DNA of 7,880 nucleotides from an uncultured Acidobacteriota bacterium (GCA_903932385.1 CAIZGA010000211.1:1-7880); one strand, 5' to 3'; shown: positions 1-5,872, counted from the stretch's first letter. The notes: generated from the letters alone by a model not told the origin. A program made the numbers and translations.

Positions 1-47
1 CCCTCTGCTCCCAAAGCAGATGCGCTACCAGGCTGCGCTACGCCCCG
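1..47 (-). tRNA. tRNA-Pro (anticodon UGG), 5' part, cut by window edge
   Basis: Read on the minus strand, the molecule begins CGGGGCG at position 47, followed by TA at tRNA positions 8-9 and a D arm with GCGC pairs around an AGCCTGGTA loop. The anticodon stem TCTGC/GCAGA encloses the 7-nt loop TTTGGGA, which places UGG at positions 34-36 and so decodes proline codons. The variable region, T arm and 3' acceptor strand lie left of the window, so the 3' end and any encoded CCA cannot be judged. The C at position 1 is usual for bacterial tRNA-Pro. It lies 49 nt downstream of the DUF4112 gene on the same strand. Confidence 0.93.
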
Positions 48-52
48 ACGTT

Positions 53-66
53 CTATAAATATCTTA
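53..66 (-). promoter_or_regulatory. Candidate -10 region for tRNA-Pro
   Basis: The spacer between the DUF4112 stop and the tRNA is locally AT-rich. On the minus strand it holds TAAGAT (61-66) and TTATAG (53-58), either of which could be a -10 box, with 13 or 5 nt to the tRNA 5' end. I see no convincing -35 hexamer at 16-18 nt. Transcription from the upstream gene followed by RNase P cleavage is an alternative. Confidence 0.25.
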
Positions 67-96
67 CAGCGAAATGGATGCAGGACTGCGGTCCGG

Positions 97-669
97 CTAG
101 AAGCCTGCGTGCATCTGGAAGTGGGTCAGCAGCCAGATGAGGATTAGCAGCAGAACAATCAGCGGCGCTGCGAAAAGCAGCATGACCACACCGGCCAGAG
201 TGAGAAGGAAGGCCCAGTCGCGCCATTTGTGGCGTCGCGGTTCTGCGATGTGGCGTTGCAGCAGGGCGAAGTTGCGGCGGTTTGGTTTCCAGGCAATGTC
301 AAAAGCATCGCCGAGGATGGGAATTGCGCCAATCAGCACATCGATGCCGATGTTGGCCAGCATCCGCAGCAGGGTCACGTAGGGCAGGCCACGCATCCAG
401 CCGGCCAGCAGGATGATGCAGGTGAGCAGGCCAGTGAGCAAGTCGCCCAGGCCGGGGATAAGGCCGATGAAGGCGTCGATGCCGAAACGGAAGGGCAGGC
501 CGGGAATGTGGAAACAATCGTCCAGCCAGTGCGAAAGCAACTCCAGCCGCTCATCGTCAAACCAGAAACTGGCGTGGCGGGGGCGCAGGCTGTGGGGGCT
601 CTGGAATCCGGGGTCGTCGGGCAGCGGTGTTCCGGGCGGCAGAACTTCGGGGTGCGACGTGGGCTTCAT
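97..669 (-). CDS. DUF4112 family integral membrane protein
   Basis: This 190-residue protein belongs to the DUF4112 family, whose biochemical role is unknown. The diagnostic core is two copies of a GIDxxIGxIPxLGD motif (about residues 63-76 and 108-121) in a hydrophobic stretch. It is followed by DIAWKPNRRN (124-133), the family's typical end of core. Residues 1-35 are proline-rich and probably disordered. Residues 152-182 are strongly hydrophobic and form one long or two short membrane segments, so an inner-membrane location is likely. ATG 669 is the first possible start because an in-frame TGA lies 13-15 nt upstream; a GAGG (680-683) sits 10 nt before it, a slightly long spacing. The gene is divergent from tRNA-His and runs toward tRNA-Pro. 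Family is confident; function is not known. Confidence 0.9.
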   Translation of the reverse strand: MKPTSHPEVLPPGTPLPDDPGFQSPHSLRPRHASFWFDDERLELLSHWLDDCFHIPGLPFRFGIDAFIGLIPGLGDLLTGLLTCIILLAGWMRGLPYVTLLRMLANIGIDVLIGAIPILGDAFDIAWKPNRRNFALLQRHIAEPRRHKWRDWAFLLTLAGVVMLLFAAPLIVLLLILIWLLTHFQMHAGF

Positions 670-705
670 GGCGGTATCGCCTCAATTCCAGTATCTGCTG
701 AATGT

Positions 706-711
706 TACAAT
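706..711 (+). promoter_or_regulatory. Candidate -10 box for tRNA-His
   Basis: TACAAT differs from the sigma-70 consensus TATAAT at one base and ends 12 nt before the tRNA 5' end. This would give a start near 718 and a leader of about 6 nt. The region 17 nt upstream (683-688, CAATTC) is a poor -35 match, so the call rests mainly on the -10 box and its placement. Confidence 0.42.
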
Positions 712-723
712 CAGATATTGTGT

Positions 724-799
724 GGCGGCTATAGTTCAGCGGCAGAACGCCGGTCTGTGGCACCGGATGTCGTGGGTTCGAACCCCACTAGCCGCCCCA
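724..799 (+). tRNA. tRNA-His (anticodon GUG)
   Basis: A full cloverleaf can be drawn. The acceptor strands are GCGGCTA (725-731) and TAGCCGC (789-795), with TA at positions 8-9. The D stem is GTTC/GAAC. The anticodon stem CCGGT/ACCGG has loop CTGTGGC, placing GUG at positions 34-36. The T arm is GTGGG/CCCAC around TTCGAAC. Position 724 supplies the extra 5' G (G-1) that histidyl-tRNA synthetase needs; it faces the discriminator C at 796. The CCA tail is encoded (797-799). No terminator-like hairpin with a T-run follows before the hydrolase gene that starts 56 nt downstream. Confidence 0.97.
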
Positions 800-855
800 A
801 ATCTCACCCAAGCAAGTTCATCCCAAAATTGCAGCTGACCTGATGAGCGTCCCCC

Positions 856-1953
856 ATGAGCGTCTTTGACCCCAAGACCGCTGACCCGAAGACCGCGCCT
901 GCGTGGTATCGCGAGTTTGTGCCGCGACGTGGATTGAGCAACGGACACCTGCATACCATTGCTGGAAATTTTCTGCCGCGCGGCAATCAGCTGCCGTTGG
1001 CGGAGCCGTGTCTGGTTCCGGTGGATGAGGAGAGCAGCGTGCTGTGCCACTGCTACTGGCAGCCGCAGACGGTGCGTGGCGTGCGGCTGACGGTGATTCT
1101 GCTGCATGGGTTGGAAGGTTCTTCGCGTTCGCAATACGTCATTGGGAATGCGAACAAGCTGTGGCTGAATGGAGCCAACGTCATCTGCATGAATATGCGG
1201 AATTGCGGCGGCGATGTTTTTGGCGGCGACGATTACGTCGACATGGAGTTGTACACGCCGACGCTGTACCACTCCGGCATGTCGGGCGATGTGCTGGCCG
1301 TGGCGCAGCACTTCATTCTGCGGCATGGTTTGCAAAGCATAGCGCTGGCCGGATATTCGATGGGCGGCAACATGGTGCTGAAGCTGGCGGGCGAGTTGGG
1401 TGCCGGAATGCTGGGCGATGCTTTGCCGCAGTTGCGCGCGGTGGTCGGCGTTTCGCCGCTGGTGGATATTGCAGAGAGTTCCGATTCCTTGCACGAGCCG
1501 CAAAACCGTTTTTATGAGTGGCGATTTATGCGCGGCCTGCTGAAGCGTTACCGGCGCAAGGTGGAGTTGTATCCGCACCGCTACGACATTGAACGCGCGA
1601 AGAAGCTGCACTCTGTCCGCGAATTCGACGACCGCATCACGGCCTTCTATGAAGGCTTTGCCAGTGCGGATGATTACTACTATCGTGCGGCGGCGGCCCG
1701 CGTGATTGATACAGTTGCCGTGCCCACGCTGCTGCTGCATTCCACCGATGATCCGTTCATTCGCTATACGGCGAAGACACGCGCTGCTATTGAGGCGAAC
1801 AAAAACATCACACTGCTGGAAACGGAACACGGCGGGCACTGCGCATTTCTCTCGCCACCGCAACCGGAAGAGGACGATGATGGCTACTGGGCGGAGATGA
1901 CCATGCTGCGTTATTTTCAATCTGCCGCCGGCCTGCACAGTGGGGTGAACTAG
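856..1953 (+). CDS. YheT-family alpha/beta hydrolase
   Basis: This 365-residue serine hydrolase resembles bacterial YheT and the eukaryotic ABHD1/2/3-type esterases. Family marks in order are SNGHLHTIAGNFLPR (28-42), the HGLEG oxyanion-hole strand turn (84-88), NMRNCGGD (113-120) and the nucleophile elbow GYSMGG with Ser168. The acid is Asp298 in HSTDDPF, and the catalytic base is His328 in EHGGHCAF. The complete triad argues for an active cytoplasmic esterase or lipase; the substrate is unknown, and no signal peptide is visible. Length is slightly above the roughly 320-340 residues usual for the family because of a tail and a repeated DPKTA at residues 5-14. An in-frame TGA at 841-843 makes ATG 856 the first possible start, although no Shine-Dalgarno sequence is evident. 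It is translationally close to the next gene (1-nt gap). Confidence 0.93.
   Translation: MSVFDPKTADPKTAPAWYREFVPRRGLSNGHLHTIAGNFLPRGNQLPLAEPCLVPVDEESSVLCHCYWQPQTVRGVRLTVILLHGLEGSSRSQYVIGNANKLWLNGANVICMNMRNCGGDVFGGDDYVDMELYTPTLYHSGMSGDVLAVAQHFILRHGLQSIALAGYSMGGNMVLKLAGELGAGMLGDALPQLRAVVGVSPLVDIAESSDSLHEPQNRFYEWRFMRGLLKRYRRKVELYPHRYDIERAKKLHSVREFDDRITAFYEGFASADDYYYRAAAARVIDTVAVPTLLLHSTDDPFIRYTAKTRAAIEANKNITLLETEHGGHCAFLSPPQPEEDDDGYWAEMTMLRYFQSAAGLHSGVN
868..897 (+). repeat. Two tandem 15-bp units at the hydrolase N-terminus
   Basis: Units 868-882 and 883-897 match at 13 of 15 bases and encode DPKTA twice; both differences fall in third codon positions. Just upstream, the 9-mer ATGAGCGTC also occurs twice (843-851 and 856-864), and the second copy carries the start codon. 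Both look like replication-slippage duplications in a poorly conserved N-terminal region. Confidence 0.7.
1941..1948 (+). promoter_or_regulatory. Ribosome binding site inside the end of the YheT-like gene
   Basis: TGGGGTGA lies 6 nt before ATG 1955 and within the last codons of the upstream hydrolase. It is close to the anti-Shine-Dalgarno complement. It supports ATG 1955 over the in-frame ATG at 1979, which has a purine-rich GTGGAG directly against it with no spacing. Confidence 0.55.
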
Positions 1954-1954
1954 T

Positions 1955-2560
1955 ATGTTTGCCGATAGGTCCGTGGAGATGAGTTCGGTGGCGGAGGAAC
2001 CCATTGTGGTGATTCCATGGCAGGGCGGCGAGAGCGGCACGAAGTTTGAGGACCTGCGGCAGTCGCCCGAAGCGATTGCGTTGGTTCCGGAAGCGAGCGA
2101 GCATCCGGCACTGGGCGCAGCCCTAGTGCACTGGAATGCCGCCGAAGCGCCGTGGAGCACCATCAAGTGCGATGCCTTTGTGATGGAGCCGGAACGGCTG
2201 CAATCGCTGTGTTTGGAAATGGATTACGAGCCGGAAGATTTCTCGCACGGATTTTCATCCTACGTGGACATTGCATTGCTGCAGCCGGAGCAATTCACAT
2301 CGTTCAGTCTGCACGAACAGTTGATGTACACGATGGTGGCTGCGGTTGCAAAGCTGCAGCAGACCGATGGCGCAGCGGAATTTGTTCTGCGTCGCTGCTT
2401 CCGGCTGGAAGAAGAGTGCGACGGCTTTTGCATCAGCATCTACACGCATGGCCTGGCTGCCAGTGAAGCACAGGCGTATGCGCGGTGGGCCGATGCGCTT
2501 ACCGCGTTGCTGCAGCCTCTGCCGCGTGCTGCGTGGAGTGTTCTTCCGCCAGCTTCTTGA
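1955..2560 (+). CDS. Hypothetical protein coupled to the YheT-like hydrolase
   Basis: I do not recognise this 201-residue protein. It starts 1 nt after the hydrolase stop codon with a good internal ribosome binding site, so the two are almost certainly made from one message. There is no signal peptide, no membrane segment and no metal-binding cluster. It is acidic overall, with a negatively charged first half, four scattered cysteines and a mixed alpha/beta look. LHEQLMYTMVAAVAKLQ (about 118-134) and ASEAQAYARWADALTALLQ (about 169-187) read as amphipathic helices. A soluble cytoplasmic protein is most likely. Position and coupling suggest it assists or regulates the hydrolase, but that is inference. 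Its last 62 bp overlap the end of the convergent ABHD18-like gene. The reading frame is uninterrupted and codon use matches neighbours, which supports it being a real gene. Confidence 0.75.
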   Translation: MFADRSVEMSSVAEEPIVVIPWQGGESGTKFEDLRQSPEAIALVPEASEHPALGAALVHWNAAEAPWSTIKCDAFVMEPERLQSLCLEMDYEPEDFSHGFSSYVDIALLQPEQFTSFSLHEQLMYTMVAAVAKLQQTDGAAEFVLRRCFRLEEECDGFCISIYTHGLAASEAQAYARWADALTALLQPLPRAAWSVLPPAS

Positions 2561-3755
2561 AGGCGGAGTGCACGAACGACCCCAGATACCAAGCATCCAT
2601 ATAGACGTAAGGTTTTTCGCCGGTGGTGTAATGGCCGCAGGGCAGCGCCTTGCTGTCAAAGTCCACGCGGCCATGCACGTCACGCATGGTTTCAAAATCC
2701 TTCACGGCATCAAGGGAAAATTCCAACGGAAACGTCAGGTCATACTTCGCATAAACGATGCGAACATTTTTCCGCGGCCAGTGCGCACGCGTCGGCTCCA
2801 GCGGCAGGTTGCGGTAGGACTTGGGGCTGATGACGGCGAACATGGCGCGCACCTGTTTCTGCGTGAGTCCGGCGTTTTCAAATGCGGCGCGAACGTGGCG
2901 CGTGCTTTGGCCTGCCCAGACCACATCGCCGAACCAGGACGATGCATGGTTGTAGGCGTTGATGCGGATGCGTGGGTCATGCGCGCTGGCGATGTACGCG
3001 TAGCAGGAGCCGAGACTGGTGCCGAGCACGCCGAACTGCTCATAGCCCTGCTGCTCCAGCCAGTCCACACAACTGCGGATGTCGACGACGGCCTGACGGC
3101 AGGAAGAGATTGTGCGGCCGATGTTGGAGCTGACGGCGTAGTCGGAGCGTTCAATCTCAGCGGGCCGGCGAATGTCGTGATACGGCTTTGAGAGTCGCAG
3201 CGCAGAAATTCCAAAGCGATTGAAAAGCGTGCACAGCACGTTGTGGCTGAAGGCGTCGGCGTTCCACTGCGGCATCACAATGATGGCCTGCAGCGGCTTG
3301 CCTGCCTGCTTCTCTTTCGGCGCCGGATACCAGCGCGCATTCACCTGATCATTTTCTGGATATTTGCTGCGCACGGGCGAAGTGAATCGCAAAAACTCGG
3401 CGGTTTCGCTGCGACCTTCGGCAATGTTCTGGCGAATCTCCGCCTGGCGCGCCAGCGTTTTGGGTCGCACGTTGGTGGGGAAAAGTTCGGGGTGGCGGGC
3501 TTCAAGGCGGAAGTCGCTCGGCGTGGTGTAGCCGTAAAATTCGTCGCTGCGGCGGACGATTTCTTCATTGATGGAAGTCATCAAAGAAACAGCGTCGGCG
3601 GCGGGCATCGCTTCAGATCCGTTGCGGGCAAGCGGGGTGAAATCGGAGAGCCAGTCAAAGCCCCACTCCAGCGGTCGAACGATTCGATTGGTGTCCTGCG
3701 TGGTCAGCGCGGTTTCCCACGCGTACATCCACTTTGCGTACAGTTTGGAAAGCAT
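2499..3755 (-). CDS. ABHD18-like alpha/beta hydrolase
   Basis: This 418-residue protein has an alpha/beta hydrolase core preceded by about 150 residues of largely helical N-terminal sequence. The core begins near QAIIVMPQWNADAF (156-169). The nucleophile elbow is GTSLGS with Ser247. The likely acid is Asp339 in YAKYDLTFP, and the base is His375 in LPCGHYTTGE, so a full triad is present. The overall pattern, with LSKPYHD (188-194), a helix of SSCRQAVVDIRSCVDWLE before the elbow and a following NHASSWFGDVVW block, is closest to the ABHD18 (PF09752) group, though I could not test this by search. No signal peptide is visible. It lies 46 nt downstream of the Rieske gene on the same strand, so the two are probably co-transcribed. 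No Shine-Dalgarno sequence precedes ATG 3755. The natural substrate is unknown; an ester or acyl lipid is plausible. Confidence 0.85.
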   Translation of the reverse strand: MLSKLYAKWMYAWETALTTQDTNRIVRPLEWGFDWLSDFTPLARNGSEAMPAADAVSLMTSINEEIVRRSDEFYGYTTPSDFRLEARHPELFPTNVRPKTLARQAEIRQNIAEGRSETAEFLRFTSPVRSKYPENDQVNARWYPAPKEKQAGKPLQAIIVMPQWNADAFSHNVLCTLFNRFGISALRLSKPYHDIRRPAEIERSDYAVSSNIGRTISSCRQAVVDIRSCVDWLEQQGYEQFGVLGTSLGSCYAYIASAHDPRIRINAYNHASSWFGDVVWAGQSTRHVRAAFENAGLTQKQVRAMFAVISPKSYRNLPLEPTRAHWPRKNVRIVYAKYDLTFPLEFSLDAVKDFETMRDVHGRVDFDSKALPCGHYTTGEKPYVYMDAWYLGSFVHSAFKKLAEEHSTQHAAEAAATR

Positions 3756-3792
3756 CGTTAACAGTTTAAATGGAAATCGAGCGCAGCGTATT

Positions 3793-3809
3793 GCAGTTGC
3801 GTTAACTGC
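3793..3809 (-). other. Hairpin enclosing the Rieske gene stop codon
   Basis: GCAGTT (3793-3798) and AACTGC (3804-3809) are perfect 6-bp arms around a 5-nt loop. On the minus strand the Rieske TAA (3802-3804) lies at the stem/loop boundary. No T-run follows, so it is not a standard intrinsic terminator. It could stabilise the upstream message or tune readthrough into the ABHD18-like gene. CGTTAAC also occurs twice in this spacer (3756-3762 and 3800-3806). Confidence 0.35.
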
Positions 3810-4890
3810 GCCAGTGCAGCGTGACCGGCTTCTTCAGCGGATGCGTTTTACGGCCTTCCAACCGGGCCTGTTTCAGGGCGAAATACCACTTCGCAGGCTT
3901 GTCGGCATCGTCAATCAGCATCAGCGCGGGGTTGTAACGCAGGCCCTCGGCCTGTTCCACCATGGTCTGCTGGTCCTGGCCCACAAAGCGGTTGCCAAAG
4001 AAACGGACGATGGGCAGCACAAACGGAACGCGCATGAAGATGTTCCACGCGCCGACAACGTCGATACGGCAGGTGGTCGGCGTGACCGGCGTGACGGTGG
4101 TCATGCTGGCAAACCATTTGTCGCCGCAGCGAATGGTTTCAAAGCGGCGGTTGGGCAGAACGAAATCGATGGTGGTGGTGAAGTCCTGCCCGTAGACGCC
4201 GAGCAATTTGTATGGCGCACTGTTGACCGAAGGCTTGTGCGAGGACATGCGGAAGCCCTGTGGTATCGGCTCAAACTTTTTTGATTTTTCGTGGATGCTG
4301 CTGCGCGAACGCCACCACCAGGCCTGATGCACAAACGGTCCGTGCGCGGGGTCCATCAGGCCAATGATGCCGTGGTCCACGTTGCAGGGCAGGTCGGCGG
4401 TGAGATAGATGCCTTTGAATTTATCGCTGAATTTCGGTAGCACCGGCACCGGCGGTAGCTTGGCAATTTTCTTCGCATCGAGGCGGCCCGCGCCGGGCGA
4501 AGGCATAAAGACCCAGGCAAAGCCGTCGCTTTCCACGCAGGGGTAGGCGCCGGAATAAATTTTTGAGGCGTCAAGCGAATCATGCTGGGTGAGCGAGGGA
4601 ATCAATGTGCACTGCCCGCTGCAGGGTTCAAACTCCCAACCGTGATATTTGCAGGTGACGTGTTCGCCATCGAACCAGCCGGCGGAAAGCGGGATACCGC
4701 GATGCGGGCACAGGTCGCGCAGGGCGAAGACGCTGCCGTCATTTTTTCTGCCAACCAACAGCGGCACGCCTAACAGCAGGACCTTCTGCTTTTGGCCGAC
4801 GCGCAGTTTGTCACTGCGCAGCGCGGGGTACCATTCGTCGAAAATCATTTCAGCAGGTGGCGCAGAGAAGACGGGAAGCGTGGTTGACAT
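3802..4890 (-). CDS. Rieske non-heme iron oxygenase, alpha-subunit type
   Basis: This 362-residue protein is a Rieske oxygenase terminal component. The [2Fe-2S] site is the CPHRG...CKYHGW pair: Cys61, His63, Cys80 and His83. The mononuclear iron site is DPAHGPFVH, a D-x2-H-x4-H motif with bridging Asp180 and ligands His183 and His188. A third carboxylate ligand is likely Asp306 in VGQDQQT. All cofactor ligands are therefore present. Such enzymes use O2 and two electrons to hydroxylate, demethylate or desaturate a substrate and need a separate reductase, which is not in this window. There is no signal peptide or strong membrane anchor, although residues 285-298 are hydrophobic. The start is supported by GAGGA 7 nt upstream. 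It lies between folP and an ABHD18-like hydrolase on one strand. The substrate cannot be predicted; it resembles the monooxygenase/PAO-like group more than two-subunit aromatic dioxygenases. Confidence 0.93.
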   Translation of the reverse strand: MSTTLPVFSAPPAEMIFDEWYPALRSDKLRVGQKQKVLLLGVPLLVGRKNDGSVFALRDLCPHRGIPLSAGWFDGEHVTCKYHGWEFEPCSGQCTLIPSLTQHDSLDASKIYSGAYPCVESDGFAWVFMPSPGAGRLDAKKIAKLPPVPVLPKFSDKFKGIYLTADLPCNVDHGIIGLMDPAHGPFVHQAWWWRSRSSIHEKSKKFEPIPQGFRMSSHKPSVNSAPYKLLGVYGQDFTTTIDFVLPNRRFETIRCGDKWFASMTTVTPVTPTTCRIDVVGAWNIFMRVPFVLPIVRFFGNRFVGQDQQTMVEQAEGLRYNPALMLIDDADKPAKWYFALKQARLEGRKTHPLKKPVTLHWRS

Positions 4891-4896
4891 ACTTCA

Positions 4897-4901
4897 TCCT
4901 C
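4897..4901 (-). promoter_or_regulatory. Ribosome binding site of the Rieske gene
   Basis: On the minus strand GAGGA precedes ATG 4890 by 6 nt. It is the clearest Shine-Dalgarno sequence in the window and fixes this start over the later in-frame ATG at residue 15. Confidence 0.65.
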
Positions 4902-4904
4902 GTG

Positions 4905-4920
4905 CAGAAATTAGTTTCTG
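4905..4920. repeat. Perfect inverted repeat in the Rieske leader
   Basis: CAGAAA-TTAG-TTTCTG is a 6-bp perfect palindrome with a 4-nt spacer. It sits 3 nt upstream of the Rieske ribosome binding site and downstream of a candidate promoter. It could be an operator for a dimeric regulator or a small leader hairpin. It is short enough to occur by chance, so function is only suggested by position. Confidence 0.35.
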
Positions 4921-4933
4921 TGGGATGTGTACC

Positions 4934-4963
4934 AATATATTCTTCATCCCGAAAAAATTGTAA
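4934..4963 (-). promoter_or_regulatory. Weak candidate promoter for the Rieske/hydrolase pair
   Basis: On the minus strand TTACAA (4958-4963) and TATATT (4934-4939) are separated by 18 nt and lie in the most AT-rich part of the folP-Rieske spacer. The expected start near 4927 leaves a leader of about 37 nt that contains the inverted repeat. The -35 half is also one arm of the possible folP terminator, so the two readings compete. Confidence 0.28.
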
Positions 4964-4972
4964 GTTTTACAA
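4952..4972 (-). terminator. Possible weak intrinsic terminator of folP
   Basis: On the minus strand TTGTAA-AAC-TTACAA is a 6-bp perfect hairpin followed directly by six T residues (4952-4957). The folP stop TAA is inside the first arm. Form and position fit an intrinsic terminator, but the stem has only one G:C pair, so termination would be partial at best. Readthrough into the Rieske gene is likely. Confidence 0.35.
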
Positions 4973-5872
4973 CGCAGCCAGAATGGCATCGGCAATGGCC
5001 GCAGCCTCTTGCGCCGGGCGAATGTCATGCACGCGGACGATGTGCGCGCCGGAGAGAATGGCCGCCGTCATGGAGGCGATGCTACCGTACAGGCGCTCGT
5101 GGATTGGCATGTCAACACCATGATTTACCTGCGCCATGGTGCGGCCGAGAAATGATTTGCGCGATGTGCCGGCGAGGATAGGCCGACCGAGTTGCAACAG
5201 CTCAGCCTGATGCGCGAGCAGCGGATAATTTTCTTCGAAGGATTTGCCAAAGCCGTAGCCCGGATCGATGACGATACGTTGATCGGATATTCCCGCGCTG
5301 TTTGCTTTCTGTAGACTGTCGCGCAGGCCGTCCATCACCAGCGGCAGGACTGCTTCTGGATTCAATTGCGGTAATGTGCGCCACTCGTTGGGGCGACCGT
5401 GCGTGTGCATCAGCACCACGCCGCACTGCAGGCGCGCACAGGTACCGGCCATGTCTGCATCCCACTGCAGGCCGCTGATGTCGTTCACGATTTCCACGCC
5501 GGCCTCAACGCTCCGCTCCGCTGTTTCTGCCTTGTAAGTGTCAATTGAGAGGCAGGCGTCGGGGCGGGCTTGCAGCACAGCTTCAATCACCGGCAGCACG
5601 CGTTCCAGTTCAGTCTCTGCCGTTTCCGGTTCGGATTTGCCCGGCCGCGTGGACTCGCCGCCGATGTCGAGAATGTCTACGCCTTCATCCAGCATGCGCA
5701 GTGCGTGGGCTACGGCCTTGTAGCGGTCAACAAATCTTCCGCCGTCGGAAAATGAATCCGGAGTCACGTTCAACACGCCCATCACCAGCGTGCGTCGGCC
5801 GAGTGCGAATGTGTGCCGAGCCAGCGGCCACTCGAATGTGGGACGGGTTGCGAAATGGGTTTGCGAAATCAT
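4967..5872 (-). CDS. folP: Dihydropteroate synthase
   Basis: This enzyme joins 6-hydroxymethyl-7,8-dihydropterin pyrophosphate to p-aminobenzoate, giving dihydropteroate for cytoplasmic folate synthesis. The 301-residue TIM-barrel protein carries both family signatures: MGVLNVTPDSFSDGG (31-45) and DIGGESTRPG (69-78). Other binding residues seen are Asp111 in SIDTYK, Asn130-Asp131, Asp203 in DPGYGFGK, Lys239 in SRKSFLG, and Arg280/His282 in VRVHD. Phe41, Thr75 and Pro77, at positions where known sulfonamide-resistance changes occur, keep the sensitive-type residues. The stretch MHTHGRPNEW (155-164) replaces the more common MHMQG-type loop, a variation I associate with Acidobacteriota. An in-frame TAA lies two codons upstream of ATG 5872, so the start cannot be earlier. 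AAGGA abuts the ATG with no spacing, an unusual initiation context. It is divergent from the dacB-like gene. Confidence 0.97.
   Translation of the reverse strand: MISQTHFATRPTFEWPLARHTFALGRRTLVMGVLNVTPDSFSDGGRFVDRYKAVAHALRMLDEGVDILDIGGESTRPGKSEPETAETELERVLPVIEAVLQARPDACLSIDTYKAETAERSVEAGVEIVNDISGLQWDADMAGTCARLQCGVVLMHTHGRPNEWRTLPQLNPEAVLPLVMDGLRDSLQKANSAGISDQRIVIDPGYGFGKSFEENYPLLAHQAELLQLGRPILAGTSRKSFLGRTMAQVNHGVDMPIHERLYGSIASMTAAILSGAHIVRVHDIRPAQEAAAIADAILAAL

Noticed and set aside
83..94. GGAC-TGCG-GTCC hairpin after the DUF4112 stop as a terminator
   Set aside because: The stem is only 4 bp and is not followed by a T-run on the minus strand.
1..799. tRNA genes as an integration site for a mobile element
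   Set aside because: Two tRNAs flank the DUF4112 gene, but there is no integrase, no duplicated tRNA end and no change in gene style or composition.
229..843. A 204-codon plus-strand frame opposite the DUF4112 gene
   Set aside because: It crosses tRNA-His and is antisense to a recognised family; the translation is low-complexity and Gln/Ala/Gly-rich.
736..2166. A 476-codon open frame on the minus strand opposite the YheT-like gene
   Set aside because: It runs antisense through a well-conserved hydrolase and through tRNA-His. Its translation is rich in His, Gln and Arg with no recognisable domain, as expected for a shadow frame in GC-rich DNA.
2346..3191. A 281-codon plus-strand frame overlapping the hypothetical and ABHD18-like genes
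   Set aside because: It is out of frame with the first and antisense to the second, both better supported; it has no domain pattern or ribosome site.
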